A DNA stretch of 64,000 nt from Desulfoferrobacter suflitae (GCF_022603395.1 NZ_JAIBKA010000015.1:1-64000), one strand, 5' to 3'. Counted from the first letter of the stretch, positions 1 to 9,070 are shown. Program-made: numbers and translations. The notes: a model not told the origin generated them from the sequence alone.

Positions 1-79
1 GAAAACTTGATGGGCGTGAGTCAAATTATTTTTTTGAATTGACGACGGTTAAGTCACGTATTGTAACATCACAAATTGA

Positions 80-715
80 AGGGAATGCCGAGACCGGAGC
101 GGCGACGGCCGTCACGGCACCCTGAACGGAGCGACACCGACTGCGGGATTTGACAGCGGGCAGGCCTATTACTTCGACGGCATAAACGACTACATAGAGG
201 TTCCATTGAAAATCAACCCCTCCCAGTACGTCAAATTGACCATGGGTGCCTGGGTGAAGCCCAGCTCCGCCGATCCGGTGCGGCAGGTGTTGTCCTGTGA
301 CAACTGTGGTTACGACCGTTCGCTTGGGATCGATTACCGCGGCGGCGGCATCGGCTGGTCCGCTTTCTGCGGCAGCCAACAGGTGCTGGGCTTCAAGGCG
401 GTGGTGCTGGAAGCCTGGGTTTTCCTGGCGGTGGTCTACGATCAAACGGCAGGAACCGTCAAACTATACGCGGGCAATTATGCTCCTCTCAATAAGAGCT
501 CGTGCACCCTCTATGAAGAATACAACATAGTGGACATTGGGCGCAATCCCGGTTATGGAGAATACTTCCACGGAGCCATTGACAACGTTTTCTTCCTTGG
601 AGAAGCGCTGAGCGAAGGACAGATCAACTACCTGCGCACGACCGGCCCTTCCGCCCTGTTTTTATTCGCGCGCGGCATGGGACCCGCCGGTTATATACCG
701 CTGCTGTTTGACTGA
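80..715 (+). pseudogene. LamG-domain exported protein, 5'-truncated remnant
   Basis: The frame reads as the second half of a LamG/concanavalin-like carbohydrate-binding domain: a GDGRHGTLNGAT stretch, then YYFDGINDYIEVP, and later GAIDNVFFLGEALS. These are typical laminin-G-like strands of large secreted proteins. It has no proper beginning. An in-frame TGA lies at 77-79 and the homology starts immediately after it, with no ATG or GTG and only a TTG at 206 inside the domain. There is no signal peptide. The upstream 79 bases are AT-rich and unrelated. I read this as the 3' end of a larger gene cut off by a rearrangement. The C-terminus ends in GYIPLLFD, matching the L-L-x-D tails of the next three exported proteins. 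The gene is convergent with the C13 peptidase. Confidence 0.6.
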
Positions 716-738
716 TGCATGGCGGATCCAGTTATGAC

Positions 739-2997
739 TCAGTCGCTCAGCAGCAGGTGAAGCACACCCGGCGCCACTCCGGGCAGCGCCATCGGTGTGG
801 GCACCGGGGTATACTGGATGCCCGCTGCATCGCCCAGGCCCCACTGGCCGTTCCGCAGGCACAGGTGACTGCGGGAACCGTCACCGTTGGAAATGCCGAT
901 GGTTTTGTCCCTCTGCGCGATCCTGCCGGTGTGCTCATTGCCGTCCCCGTAGAGGAACCGGATGACTCCCGAGGAACTCAGCTGCACGGCGACATTGACC
1001 GGGCGCCTGTCCCGGTAGGTGTGAGCCGCCCAGCGGATAGTCACCCCGTGCGGCTGTTGGCTAATGTAGACAGCATCCCCGTCCGCCTTCAATACGGTGA
1101 GATCGTCCCAGAGTGGGGCTATGGCCTGTTTGGCCTTGAGACCGTCCACGCTGTTCTGATAAGTCGGGTCCTCCCGGGCGCCGAGGTAGATGAGGCCGTT
1201 GGCATCCACAGCCACCCTCGTATATCTCTTTCCATAATAGGGGAATGTGAAGGGGAGAGGATACTCCCAGGCGGCATCGTCCCCCGACCAGCCTTGGGCC
1301 ACCCCTCCCGTCGGGAAACTTTCCTCCACCTCGACCTGCGTGTAGCCGCTCAGGGCGGTATCGGCAACCTCTTGAGCCAGTCCGCTGAACGAAACGCGAC
1401 GGCCCAGGTCCCATGGATCAGAGTAGTAGCTCGGATGTTCCCCCAGGTTATCGTCGTAGTAATCCATTTCCTCCGATTGTCTCGAATCGTGAGCCAGGGC
1501 ATACAGGTAAGCCTCTTCCATGCTCACCACCCCGTCGCCGTCGGCGTCTCCGCCGGCCGGGTTGGCCGCCGCATAAGTGAAGTGATAGCTGAACTCATCG
1601 TACTCGTAAGTCGGGGCCATGGCGTAGGAAAGCTCCCAAAAACGCGCAGCTGAAATGAGCACCCGGTTGGGGGCCTGCAGATCGTCGATCATCCCACCGG
1701 AAAAACATTGTTCAAAGATGCAGACGGTAGCCCCGGCCGTCACCTTGTTCACTTCCGCAGCAAATTCGGCGTCCGTGATGGTTTCACCCCAGAGGTAAAG
1801 GATAACCGTCGGGTTGGCGTACGGACTGACATCATTGGACCCGCCATGGTCCGTAGCGAAAATGTAGAGGATGTCGTCGGCGCCGAGCCGGCTTCGCAGG
1901 CTGTTAAAAACCTTTGTGATATTCGCTTTGGTGGCGCTGAACCGGATGTCCGGATCTCCATCGCCATCCAGGTCAAGGGGCGAGTCGGTGCCGTCGGAAC
2001 GATCCGCCGACGGGTCGGTGCCGTCGCTCATGAGCACATAGATGTGGTCATCCTGGAAGCCGTGAGCCGTCAATGTGCGGTAAAAATAAGAACAGTCGTT
2101 CCAGTAGCGGACGTGATTGGACCATGCATTAAAACCCCCGGAAATGATGACCGCCCAACGATTGGCCGGCGGCGTGCCGACTTCTTTGGGCAGTATGTTC
2201 ACCCTGGCAGTGAGATCCGGAGGGGAAAGGGAACCCTTCGGCACATCAATGGAATTGCCTTCGAGCTGCGAAGCAGGAAGCGACGGCATCTCCCTGAAAA
2301 GAGACATGGTCTTCGGCGGCGTCATGGATGGGGTCACGAGGATTTCCCCCGATTCCTTCACCAGCACAAAACGGCAAGCGTGCTCCCAGTTGGCCGGTGG
2401 ATTGTCGTCCAGAAAGAAAACCCAGCCGGGACCGTCGCCCAGGATGAGTCGCTCCCGCCAATTTTCCACTGCCACCTCACCCTCCAACCGGCCTGCAATG
2501 GCGTATATCTTGCGGTTTCCGACCGTATGCCCGAGCAGTCCGTCGATCAACCGTTGGTAAGCCATCGGTAGAGACTCCACCGCAGTTGCAGAGGCAAAGT
2601 TGGTCGATGTCAGCCGAGTCATCGTCAGATAAGAGGAGAGGGACAGGGGCCTTCCTTTGGTGACTTTCCCAACGACAGCACCTGACGGGGAGACCAGGAC
2701 CACCTGGTGAAGCGGATGTTCGGACAGGGTGTCCTCGATGAAGAAGATCCAGCCCGGGCCCTCTCCCAAACGAACCGGACCTTCTGTTGTCTCGATCACA
2801 ACCAGGCCATCCGCCGCCTGCGGATCGCCGAAAACCTCCCGGCCTGCAAGGTCGTCGCCCAGTACCTCGGCAACCAGCTTGTCGTAAGCGAATTGCAGGG
2901 AATTGATCTGTGCGTGGCAAATGGGAGAAATATACAGAGGAGCCACAAAGAGGAGCAAAAGCAGGCATCGGATCCGCGGGTTTTTGATTGTTCCCAT
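739..2997 (-). CDS. Secreted C13 (legumain/caspase-fold) cysteine peptidase with nidogen-like C-terminal domain
   Basis: A 752-residue protein with a clear Sec signal peptide (about residues 1-29, polyleucine core, ending CHA). The middle carries the clan CD dyad: His384 in ATDHGGS and Cys431 in EQCFSGG, 47 residues apart as expected for C13/caspase folds. Asp-rich DLDGDGDPD and GDADGDGVVS stretches look like calcium-binding loops. Residues about 560-740 resemble the nidogen-like beta module (FPYYGKRYT, VDANGLIYLG). The N-terminal 250 residues contain two copies of a unit with GDGPGW(I/V)FF, function unknown. The C-terminus ends in VLHLLLSD, the tail shared with its neighbours. Start at 2997 follows AGAGGGTGAT. 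Peptidase activity is inferred from the dyad; substrate is unknown. Confidence 0.8.
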   Translation of the reverse strand: MGTIKNPRIRCLLLLLFVAPLYISPICHAQINSLQFAYDKLVAEVLGDDLAGREVFGDPQAADGLVVIETTEGPVRLGEGPGWIFFIEDTLSEHPLHQVVLVSPSGAVVGKVTKGRPLSLSSYLTMTRLTSTNFASATAVESLPMAYQRLIDGLLGHTVGNRKIYAIAGRLEGEVAVENWRERLILGDGPGWVFFLDDNPPANWEHACRFVLVKESGEILVTPSMTPPKTMSLFREMPSLPASQLEGNSIDVPKGSLSPPDLTARVNILPKEVGTPPANRWAVIISGGFNAWSNHVRYWNDCSYFYRTLTAHGFQDDHIYVLMSDGTDPSADRSDGTDSPLDLDGDGDPDIRFSATKANITKVFNSLRSRLGADDILYIFATDHGGSNDVSPYANPTVILYLWGETITDAEFAAEVNKVTAGATVCIFEQCFSGGMIDDLQAPNRVLISAARFWELSYAMAPTYEYDEFSYHFTYAAANPAGGDADGDGVVSMEEAYLYALAHDSRQSEEMDYYDDNLGEHPSYYSDPWDLGRRVSFSGLAQEVADTALSGYTQVEVEESFPTGGVAQGWSGDDAAWEYPLPFTFPYYGKRYTRVAVDANGLIYLGAREDPTYQNSVDGLKAKQAIAPLWDDLTVLKADGDAVYISQQPHGVTIRWAAHTYRDRRPVNVAVQLSSSGVIRFLYGDGNEHTGRIAQRDKTIGISNGDGSRSHLCLRNGQWGLGDAAGIQYTPVPTPMALPGVAPGVLHLLLSD

Positions 2998-3379
2998 ATC
3001 ACCCTCTTAAGTATTTGAGAATTAGAGTTATATTTTGCTTTGCTGAATTAGAGCAAGCATGATACGTGCGTCACGACGGACTCGCAAGGCTATTTTGGGC
3101 TTGTGCCCCAGTGGGTGCCTCGCCGCCCCCCCGCCCACAGTGGCCTTCAACCTTGTACTCCCGCAGGAAATTATTGAATTCATTGTATGTCTTGACAGTT
3201 CTCAGGGGCTTGGAGTATGTTTTGGGCAGTGGTTGGCAGGGGGGGATTGTTTTCACGCTTTTCACAGCAATCAAAGCCTACTCGACATGGCCGAAGGCAG
3301 CTTGCCGTCGGGCAGGGTAGCGCCTGCGGGCGGGAGGCGGGGAGGTGCGTATGCGGGACGACCCGGAAGGAGGCCGGCC
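2998..3379. other. Divergent intergenic region
   Basis: About 380 bases separate the leftward C13 peptidase gene and the rightward beta-helix gene, so both promoters should lie here. The strand is open in the beta-helix frame from 3059, but the peptide there is unlike a protein and the real start has its own strong ribosome site at 3366-3373. I see no repeat, hairpin or recognisable operator. Confidence 0.4.
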
Positions 3380-5089
3380 ATGCGCAGGAGCGTGACGGTA
3401 TCACTCGCAGTGGGGGCACTGTGGCTTTGTATCGTTTCTCATTCCAACGCCGAAACCTACACTGTTCGACCGGACGGGGGCACGGCAGAGCAATGCAACG
3501 GCGTGACAGATGCCCCCTACACGGGCTCGACCGGTGGGCAATGCGCCTGGGCGCATCCTTTTTGGGCGATCAACGGGGGTAACCCGCCAAGCTGGAAGAT
3601 CAACGGCGGGGATACCCTGATTGTCCGTCCGGGGAGTTACCGCATGGGCTTCGGCGCCCCCAACACCTCCTGGTGCGATGCTGCCTACCCCTGGGATTGT
3701 GTGCTCCCTGCGTTGCCCTCAGGTGCCGATCCTCTGCATCCAACCCGGCTCCTGGGCTACGGATGGAATCAAGGCTGCCCGCAACCGCCGGAGCTGTGGG
3801 GAACGGAGAGGGCCGCCCACATCCTGAGCCTTGAAGGTACGTCCAATGCAGTGGTCGCATGCCTTGAATTGACCGACCATTCGGGCTGCATCGAATCCTT
3901 CTGCCCGGACTGTTCGGACCCGGCTGCCGTGGCGGTGAGATGCAAGAGAGACTCTTATTCATATGGTGACTGGGCGGTGCGAGGCATCGTGGCTTATGAT
4001 TCCAGCGATGTGCGTCTGCAGGACCTCGACATTCACGGACTGGCCCATACCGGCGTGCACGCAGCGCGACTTTCGGACTGGATCGTCCAGGACGTGAGAA
4101 TTGCCGGCAACGGCTGGTGCGGTTGGGATGGGGATATGGGGGCCACAACCAGCAGCAATTCCGGTACCCTGACCTTCAGACGCTGGATAGTGGAGTGGAA
4201 CGGGTGCGCCGAGACCTACCCGGGCCGACAGCCCGATCACTGCTGGGATCAAGAACACGGCGGCTACGGCGATGGAGTGGGGACAGAATCCACCGCCGGC
4301 CATTGGATCATCGAAGATTCCATCTTTCGCTACAACACCTCCGACGGACTGGATCTTCTCTATGTGCGGGAAAATCCGAGCCTGATCGAAATCCGGCGCA
4401 CCCGGGCCTACGGCAACGCGGGCAATGGCATCAAGGTCGCCGGTCCGGCCGGGATTGAAAACAGTCTAATCATCGGCAACTGCGGCTACTTTTCAGGCAA
4501 GCCCTTCGCCCAGGAAATGAGCGCGCACTGCCGTGCGCTGGGCAACAGTTTGGAGTTCAGCTTCGGCGCAGGCGATCAGGCGACCGTGATCAATTCGACG
4601 ATTACGGGCCAGGGGGATTGCCTGGTGGCGGTGGCAGGAGACCGGGGAAACCTGCCCTGTGACGGATCCGAAAGCCTGACCGCTCGAAACAACATTTTCA
4701 TCGGCCACCAGGATTTTCTCCAGCCCTGGGAGAGCGCCTGCTACATCTGGTATGATGAAGAGAATTATTCCGGTACCTTCAACACCGATTACAATGTGGT
4801 CTATAACACCAAGATCGGGAACGTGGCCCCGGCGAGTCATGACCTGACCCAAAATCCTCTGGTTGTCAATGCCAGCCTGGCAAGCTTTGACGGCCATCTG
4901 CAGTTTAACAGCCCGGCCATCGACACGGGACTTCCGGTAGGCGGCCTGGTCCCCGATCATGACCTGGAAAATCGGACGCGCCCCTGGGGTGCACAGGTGG
5001 ATCGCGGTGCCTTCGAATACCGCAGCGCCCCGCCGCCCGCTGAGCCCGGCAACCCGCTGACCGCTCTGTACCCGCTTCTTTGGGACTGA
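3380..5089 (+). CDS. Exported right-handed parallel beta-helix protein
   Basis: A 569-residue protein. The start at ATG 3380 is set by a near-perfect ribosome site (GAAGGAGG, 3366-3373) and a following signal peptide, MRRSVTVSLAVGALWLC...SNA. The mature part begins with TYTVRPDGG and has the short hydrophobic ladders of pectate-lyase-like beta-helices: WIVQDVRIAGNG, WIIEDSIFRYNTSDGLDL, GIENSLIIGNC, TVINSTITGQ, ARNNIFIG. Such proteins bind or cleave polysaccharide, but no lyase active-site set can be identified. It is unusually cysteine-rich (many paired CxxxxC spacings), suggesting disulfides in the periplasm or outside. It ends TALYPLLWD, the shared tail. It is 137 bases upstream of the next exported gene and may be co-transcribed with it. 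Confidence 0.75.
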   Translation: MRRSVTVSLAVGALWLCIVSHSNAETYTVRPDGGTAEQCNGVTDAPYTGSTGGQCAWAHPFWAINGGNPPSWKINGGDTLIVRPGSYRMGFGAPNTSWCDAAYPWDCVLPALPSGADPLHPTRLLGYGWNQGCPQPPELWGTERAAHILSLEGTSNAVVACLELTDHSGCIESFCPDCSDPAAVAVRCKRDSYSYGDWAVRGIVAYDSSDVRLQDLDIHGLAHTGVHAARLSDWIVQDVRIAGNGWCGWDGDMGATTSSNSGTLTFRRWIVEWNGCAETYPGRQPDHCWDQEHGGYGDGVGTESTAGHWIIEDSIFRYNTSDGLDLLYVRENPSLIEIRRTRAYGNAGNGIKVAGPAGIENSLIIGNCGYFSGKPFAQEMSAHCRALGNSLEFSFGAGDQATVINSTITGQGDCLVAVAGDRGNLPCDGSESLTARNNIFIGHQDFLQPWESACYIWYDEENYSGTFNTDYNVVYNTKIGNVAPASHDLTQNPLVVNASLASFDGHLQFNSPAIDTGLPVGGLVPDHDLENRTRPWGAQVDRGAFEYRSAPPPAEPGNPLTALYPLLWD

Positions 5090-5226
5090 TGCAACTGCCG
5101 CCCGCCTTCAAGACGGGGAGAAACAGCAATGCAGCACCCCGCAAGCCATATTCATGCGCTGTACGAATGGTTGTGGAGCACTTGGCAAGCTTAACTATCG
5201 CCCAAATCAGGAAGGAGGAAAGAAAC

Positions 5227-6114
5227 ATGAGGAGATCATCCCTGCCTGGAATCACTGCAGGATCTTCGTTGCCCAACCGACCCGGCATATTGTTGCGGCT
5301 ATCGATTGCCGGCGCCTTGCTGGCGGTTGTGATCAGCCTCTGGCTGCCACAAAGCGGATACGCCTATGGAATATCAGTCACCATATTATCCGACCCAACT
5401 CAAGAAGAAAGCTATTACGGTTCCGAGTGCAGGTCTGTGAGCGTCAGTGAGGGGACATCGAGCGCTCGAGCTGCCCCTTTCAATTTGCTTGCCCGATCCT
5501 CATCATCCGGTGGCCCCGGCAACGCTTTCGCTTATTTTTATGAAATGGTGATAACCGTCCAGGATCGACAAAAATTTCTCAATCTCATTCCTGCGGGCCA
5601 AAACTATCTGGATCTTCTGCTCAATGTGAACTTGGCAATAACAGTCAATACTCCATTGCATAAACTTCCTTTCGGCGTTTGGGCCGTTTCAACCACAGAT
5701 GCATCATTGGGGCTTTCTGGCGGCCCTGAAGCATGTTTCGTGGAGACTCTCGGAGGACACATCACTCATGAGATCGATTGGGTAGACGTAATAACCGAGT
5801 ACACGGGTTTTTTCGCCGGTATTCCTGTTGGTGGCGCCAATCAAGTGGTGAGTCTGCCGGTGAGGATTTGTAGACCAGTATCAAGCACTGCCCTTCCTAG
5901 TCTCACGATCCTCACTGGGGATGTAAGTTCTCAAAACGACTCAGTCGACTCTTACGCCCAGAGCAGCATCAGAATGTGGTTGATGTTGAACGACAATCTA
6001 CTCACCTTGCCCAACGGCACTCCACTGGCGTCTTTGGGCATCAGTTACACGGTGCAGCCTGCTTGCCCTAACGGCAGCCTGAATGCGCCCGGTAATTTTC
6101 TGCTACTCGATTGA
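5227..6114 (+). CDS. Exported protein of unknown function with LLLD C-terminus
   Basis: A 295-residue protein not recognised. The start at ATG 5227 follows AAGGAGG at 5212-5218. Earlier in-frame starts give a basic, non-signal-like leader and no ribosome site. Residues about 18-45 are a hydrophobic export segment ending near GYAYG. The mature protein is rich in Ser, Thr and hydrophobic strands without a clear catalytic motif, and has isolated cysteines (ECRS, EACF, RICRP, QPACP) that could pair. It ends APGNFLLLD. Its position beside two other exported proteins with the same tail suggests that all are delivered to one compartment. Function unknown. Confidence 0.6.
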   Translation: MRRSSLPGITAGSSLPNRPGILLRLSIAGALLAVVISLWLPQSGYAYGISVTILSDPTQEESYYGSECRSVSVSEGTSSARAAPFNLLARSSSSGGPGNAFAYFYEMVITVQDRQKFLNLIPAGQNYLDLLLNVNLAITVNTPLHKLPFGVWAVSTTDASLGLSGGPEACFVETLGGHITHEIDWVDVITEYTGFFAGIPVGGANQVVSLPVRICRPVSSTALPSLTILTGDVSSQNDSVDSYAQSSIRMWLMLNDNLLTLPNGTPLASLGISYTVQPACPNGSLNAPGNFLLLD

Positions 6115-6151
6115 GCGGTGTACTCTAATGTTTTCAGACTGCTGTCTGCAC

Positions 6152-6193
6152 TTTCTGCTGGTTCCCAGGCTGAAGCCTGGGAACCAGCAGAAA
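6152..6193. repeat. Perfect 20-bp inverted repeat, REP-like or bidirectional terminator
   Basis: Left arm 6152-6171 and right arm 6174-6193 are exact reverse complements with only GA between them; the core reads GGTTCCCAGGCTGAAGCC. It lies between convergent genes ending at 6114 and 6375, where a two-way terminator is expected, but lacks a long T-run. The GGTTCCCAGGC core is of the kind found in interspersed palindromic repeats. Confidence 0.7.
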
Positions 6194-6374
6194 CGCGGAC
6201 CGGCCGCGAACACCGCTTCGTTGCGCACAGGGCACCTACGATAAAAAGGATTACCTACATTCAGGTAGAGCTGCAGCGAGAAACGTTGTGCAGCCCTTTC
6301 CGGACAAGCTCCCAGGGCAAGTGCCCGGCGGTTGTGTGGATCTTCCGGCAAAGAAGGTCGCATACGCTGCTCCC

Positions 6375-6800
6375 TCACAACCTGGCCCTGGCGAAATACA
6401 GCCAAAGGGCCGTGCTCACCCCCCAAACGGCGTTGGTGAGAAAGACGAAAACCGGCGTCAGCTTCCCCAGTGCCAATCCCATCATGCCCTTGCCGGCCAG
6501 GTACGGCAGCCCATAAAACAGCTGGAAGAGCGTCGGAAAGAGGCTGAACAGGATGCCCCGGCTGAATACCCCGATCCAGAACCCGGTCCGCCACATGGGC
6601 AGAACAAACAGAAAACCCCAAAGACCGCCCCACACCAGGTGCGAATAAAGAAAAGCGGCACTCCAGGCGGGTGTCACGGCGATTCCGAATCTCTGCGGCA
6701 CCCCCTTTTGTGCCAGATACCAGGTCAGCCAGCAATACACCAAAGCTCCGACACTCCCCGCTGCGTAGGTCAGGCTGACCCGCGTCATGATCGAATTCAT
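6375..6800 (-). CDS. Small integral membrane protein
   Basis: A 141-residue protein with four hydrophobic segments: residues about 8-30, 48-68, 75-100 and 112-136. Start at ATG 6800 follows AAAGGAG nine bases upstream; a longer reading would add a non-hydrophobic leader without a ribosome site. It contains no charged catalytic motif. It is divergent from the membrane-protein/kinase/regulator operon that begins at 7062, so the two may share the control region 6801-7061. Function not recognised. Confidence 0.55.
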   Translation of the reverse strand: MNSIMTRVSLTYAAGSVGALVYCWLTWYLAQKGVPQRFGIAVTPAWSAAFLYSHLVWGGLWGFLFVLPMWRTGFWIGVFSRGILFSLFPTLFQLFYGLPYLAGKGMMGLALGKLTPVFVFLTNAVWGVSTALWLYFARARL

Positions 6801-7061
6801 TTGTTCATACTCCTTTCTTTGGATGTCGAAGAAAGTAACAGCCAATACGCGTTGAAGAGACTGCAGCAGCGTCACTGTCCACCGTCATTCCCGCAGGCCT
6901 TCAGCCGCCATCCAGCAACATGGCGGAGCGGACTTGAGCGCTGCATTGGGGCTTGGCGCCGCCCTAAGGAACCGCCCGACGATATTTTCTACAACGGCGA
7001 GTTGATACCACAGCGGGAAAGGTTTATAAAGGTCTGTAAGTATGGCAGGAGTACGAAATCA
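6801..7061. promoter_or_regulatory. Divergent control region with REP-like fragment
   Basis: The 261 bases between the leftward membrane-protein gene and the rightward kinase operon must hold both promoters. A CCGTCATTCCCGC...CATCCAGCA element lies at about 6882-6929, one of several such interspersed elements in this window. I could not find a -24/-12 sigma-54 promoter here. Confidence 0.35.
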
Positions 7062-7547
7062 GTGAAAAAATCATATGTTAGCATAACTCTCTGGGGCCTT
7101 GCCTGGATGCTGCTGACGATGGCTCAGCCGGCCGGGGCGACCCAGGTGCATGCCGAACCTGAGGGCCTCTATGTCCACCAGATCGCGCACCTGTTTTTCA
7201 TCGTCTCCATGGGCATCCTCATATACTGGCTCCGGGAATGGAAGTTGGTCGAACAGAAGGGCTGGCGCCTGGTGCAATATTCAAGTCTCTTTTTTATCCT
7301 GTGGAACATAGACGCCATGATCGTTCACTATCTCGATGAGCAGGGTGCTATTTTTCAAACCATCAACGCCGGAACGGATTATGCCAGCCTGGCATCGGAC
7401 CCCGCCTCAAGCGGTCCGGCACTGCTTTACTACCTTGCCAAGCTGGATCACCTGCTGTGCGTGCCCGCCATTGTTTTTCTCTACGCCGGCCTGCGGCACC
7501 TCCTGCAACAGGCCCAGGCAGCCAAGAGTTCGGACAGCGCGACATGA
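7062..7547 (+). CDS. Membrane protein encoded ahead of a sensor kinase
   Basis: A 161-residue protein starting at GTG 7062, ten bases after AGGAG (7047-7051). An N-terminal export or anchor segment ending in PAGATQ is followed by three hydrophobic helices (HLFFIVSMGILIYWL, YSSLFFILWNIDAMIV, LDHLLCVPAIVFLYAGL). Conserved-looking His residues lie at helix edges (VHQIAHLFF, IVHYLDE, KLDHLL), which could bind a metal or haem; this is a suggestion only. Its stop overlaps the kinase start by four bases (ATGA), so the two are translationally coupled, and it may be a co-sensor for the kinase. Confidence 0.6.
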   Translation: MKKSYVSITLWGLAWMLLTMAQPAGATQVHAEPEGLYVHQIAHLFFIVSMGILIYWLREWKLVEQKGWRLVQYSSLFFILWNIDAMIVHYLDEQGAIFQTINAGTDYASLASDPASSGPALLYYLAKLDHLLCVPAIVFLYAGLRHLLQQAQAAKSSDSAT

Positions 7548-9070
7548 CCCTGCCCCTTTTTCCAATCTGGATGGTGGATCTGGCGGGCTCCAGCCTCATG
7601 ATCCTGTTTTCCTTTCTATGCGTGCGGTTGGCCAGGAGACTCAAGAACCAGGATCAGAGCAACGTCATCTGGACATACCTTTTGTGGCTGTGCTACGCTC
7701 TGGCGGCCTTTGCCATCTCGCGCTCGGTAGGCCACATCGCAAAGCGAATTTTGTTGACTGCAGGCCATAACGATATCTGGAATTTGTTGCGTCCCTACAG
7801 CGGGTCCATCAATTCGCTGATGTTTGTGGTCGTCGCTTCGATCACCCTTTTTTTCGAGAGGACCTGGAAGGTCTACCAGCAGATCTCAAAAGACCAGAGA
7901 GCTTTGCAGGAAGCCCATGAGGAACTGATTTACCTCAATCGCAACCTGGAACATCTGGTTGCTGCCAGGACCCAGGAACTGGCCCTCTCCGAACGAAAAT
8001 ATCGCAGAATCTTCGAAGTCTCCCGTGACGGGATCATACTGGTAGATGGAGGTGCAGCGATCATCAATTTGAATCCCGCCGGCCTCGCATTGCTCGGGCT
8101 CTCCAGCTTGACCACCGATGGCGAACGAATTCGATTTTCCCATTTCTTCGCTGCCGCGGAGGAGTGGCGTGGCATTCAGGAGGCTCTCGAGCGGCAGGGC
8201 TTCGTCCCGGACACGGAAGTCCTCCTGAAAACGGATCGCGGCGCCCTTTTTCCTGTGCTGTTGAGCGGGACCGCCGAAACCGGCGACAACGGCGCAATCG
8301 ATTCGGTGCAGTTCCTGATCAAGGACATCAGTCAGCGCAAGGCCATGGAAAAACAGCTCCTGCAAGCGGACAAGCTGGCTTCCATAGGCCAGTTGGCGGC
8401 CGGCATCGCCCACGAAATCAACAACCCGCTGAGCATGATCCTGGGCTACGCTCAACTGATGCTGCGCGGCGAACAGGAAGGCACCCAGCAATATGCCGAC
8501 CTGAAAATCATTGAAAAGCATGCCCGTAATTGTAAGACCATCGTTGAAGATCTGCTCAGCTTTGCGCGCAGCACTCAGACCAGGCGGACGGTGGGTCATG
8601 TGCATGCCGCCCTCGACGAGGTGATGAGCGTGGTGCGGCATCATTTCGAACTGGATGGGGTGCACATCGAAAAGAACTTCGGCGCGCAGGTCCCGCAGAT
8701 GATCCTGGATGCAGAAAAAATCAAGCAGGTGTTCATGAACCTCATCATGAACGCCAAGCAGGCCATCGGCAGGAAAGGAAGCATTCTTCTGCGCACGCGC
8801 TATGATGCGGCGCACGCGCGCGTTTCGATTGAGGTCCGCGACACGGGGGCGGGAATATCCCGGGAACATTTGCCGCGCATCTTCGACCCGTTTTTTACCA
8901 CCAAACCCACCGGCGAGGGCACCGGCCTGGGACTTTCCGTCAGCTATGGAATCGTCAAGGATCACGACGGCGACATCCTGGTCCGCAGCGAGCCCGGGCA
9001 AGGATCGACATTCACCGTGCTGTTGCCGGTAACGACTACCCGGGGGGCAGAAATCGATAATGGCGGATGA
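7544..9070 (+). CDS. Membrane-bound PAS sensor histidine kinase (NtrB-like)
   Basis: A 508-residue protein. Three transmembrane helices occupy about residues 8-30, 48-66 and 88-108, followed by a short coiled coil (about 112-145) and a PAS domain (about 145-265). The HisKA dimerisation helix carries phospho-acceptor His290 in GIAHEINNP. The ATP lid has DTGAGI, FDPFFTTK and GTGLGLS (about 435-470). The domain order is that of kinases which phosphorylate sigma-54-dependent response regulators. It overlaps the upstream membrane protein by 4 bases and the downstream regulator by 11 bases, so the three form one operon and very likely one signalling pathway. Signal unknown. Confidence 0.9.
   Translation: MTLPLFPIWMVDLAGSSLMILFSFLCVRLARRLKNQDQSNVIWTYLLWLCYALAAFAISRSVGHIAKRILLTAGHNDIWNLLRPYSGSINSLMFVVVASITLFFERTWKVYQQISKDQRALQEAHEELIYLNRNLEHLVAARTQELALSERKYRRIFEVSRDGIILVDGGAAIINLNPAGLALLGLSSLTTDGERIRFSHFFAAAEEWRGIQEALERQGFVPDTEVLLKTDRGALFPVLLSGTAETGDNGAIDSVQFLIKDISQRKAMEKQLLQADKLASIGQLAAGIAHEINNPLSMILGYAQLMLRGEQEGTQQYADLKIIEKHARNCKTIVEDLLSFARSTQTRRTVGHVHAALDEVMSVVRHHFELDGVHIEKNFGAQVPQMILDAEKIKQVFMNLIMNAKQAIGRKGSILLRTRYDAAHARVSIEVRDTGAGISREHLPRIFDPFFTTKPTGEGTGLGLSVSYGIVKDHDGDILVRSEPGQGSTFTVLLPVTTTRGAEIDNGG

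Noticed and set aside
715-1653. A 312-codon open frame opposite the C13 peptidase gene
   Set aside because: It is the complement of a gene with signal peptide, catalytic dyad and ribosome site; the product has no protein-like features.
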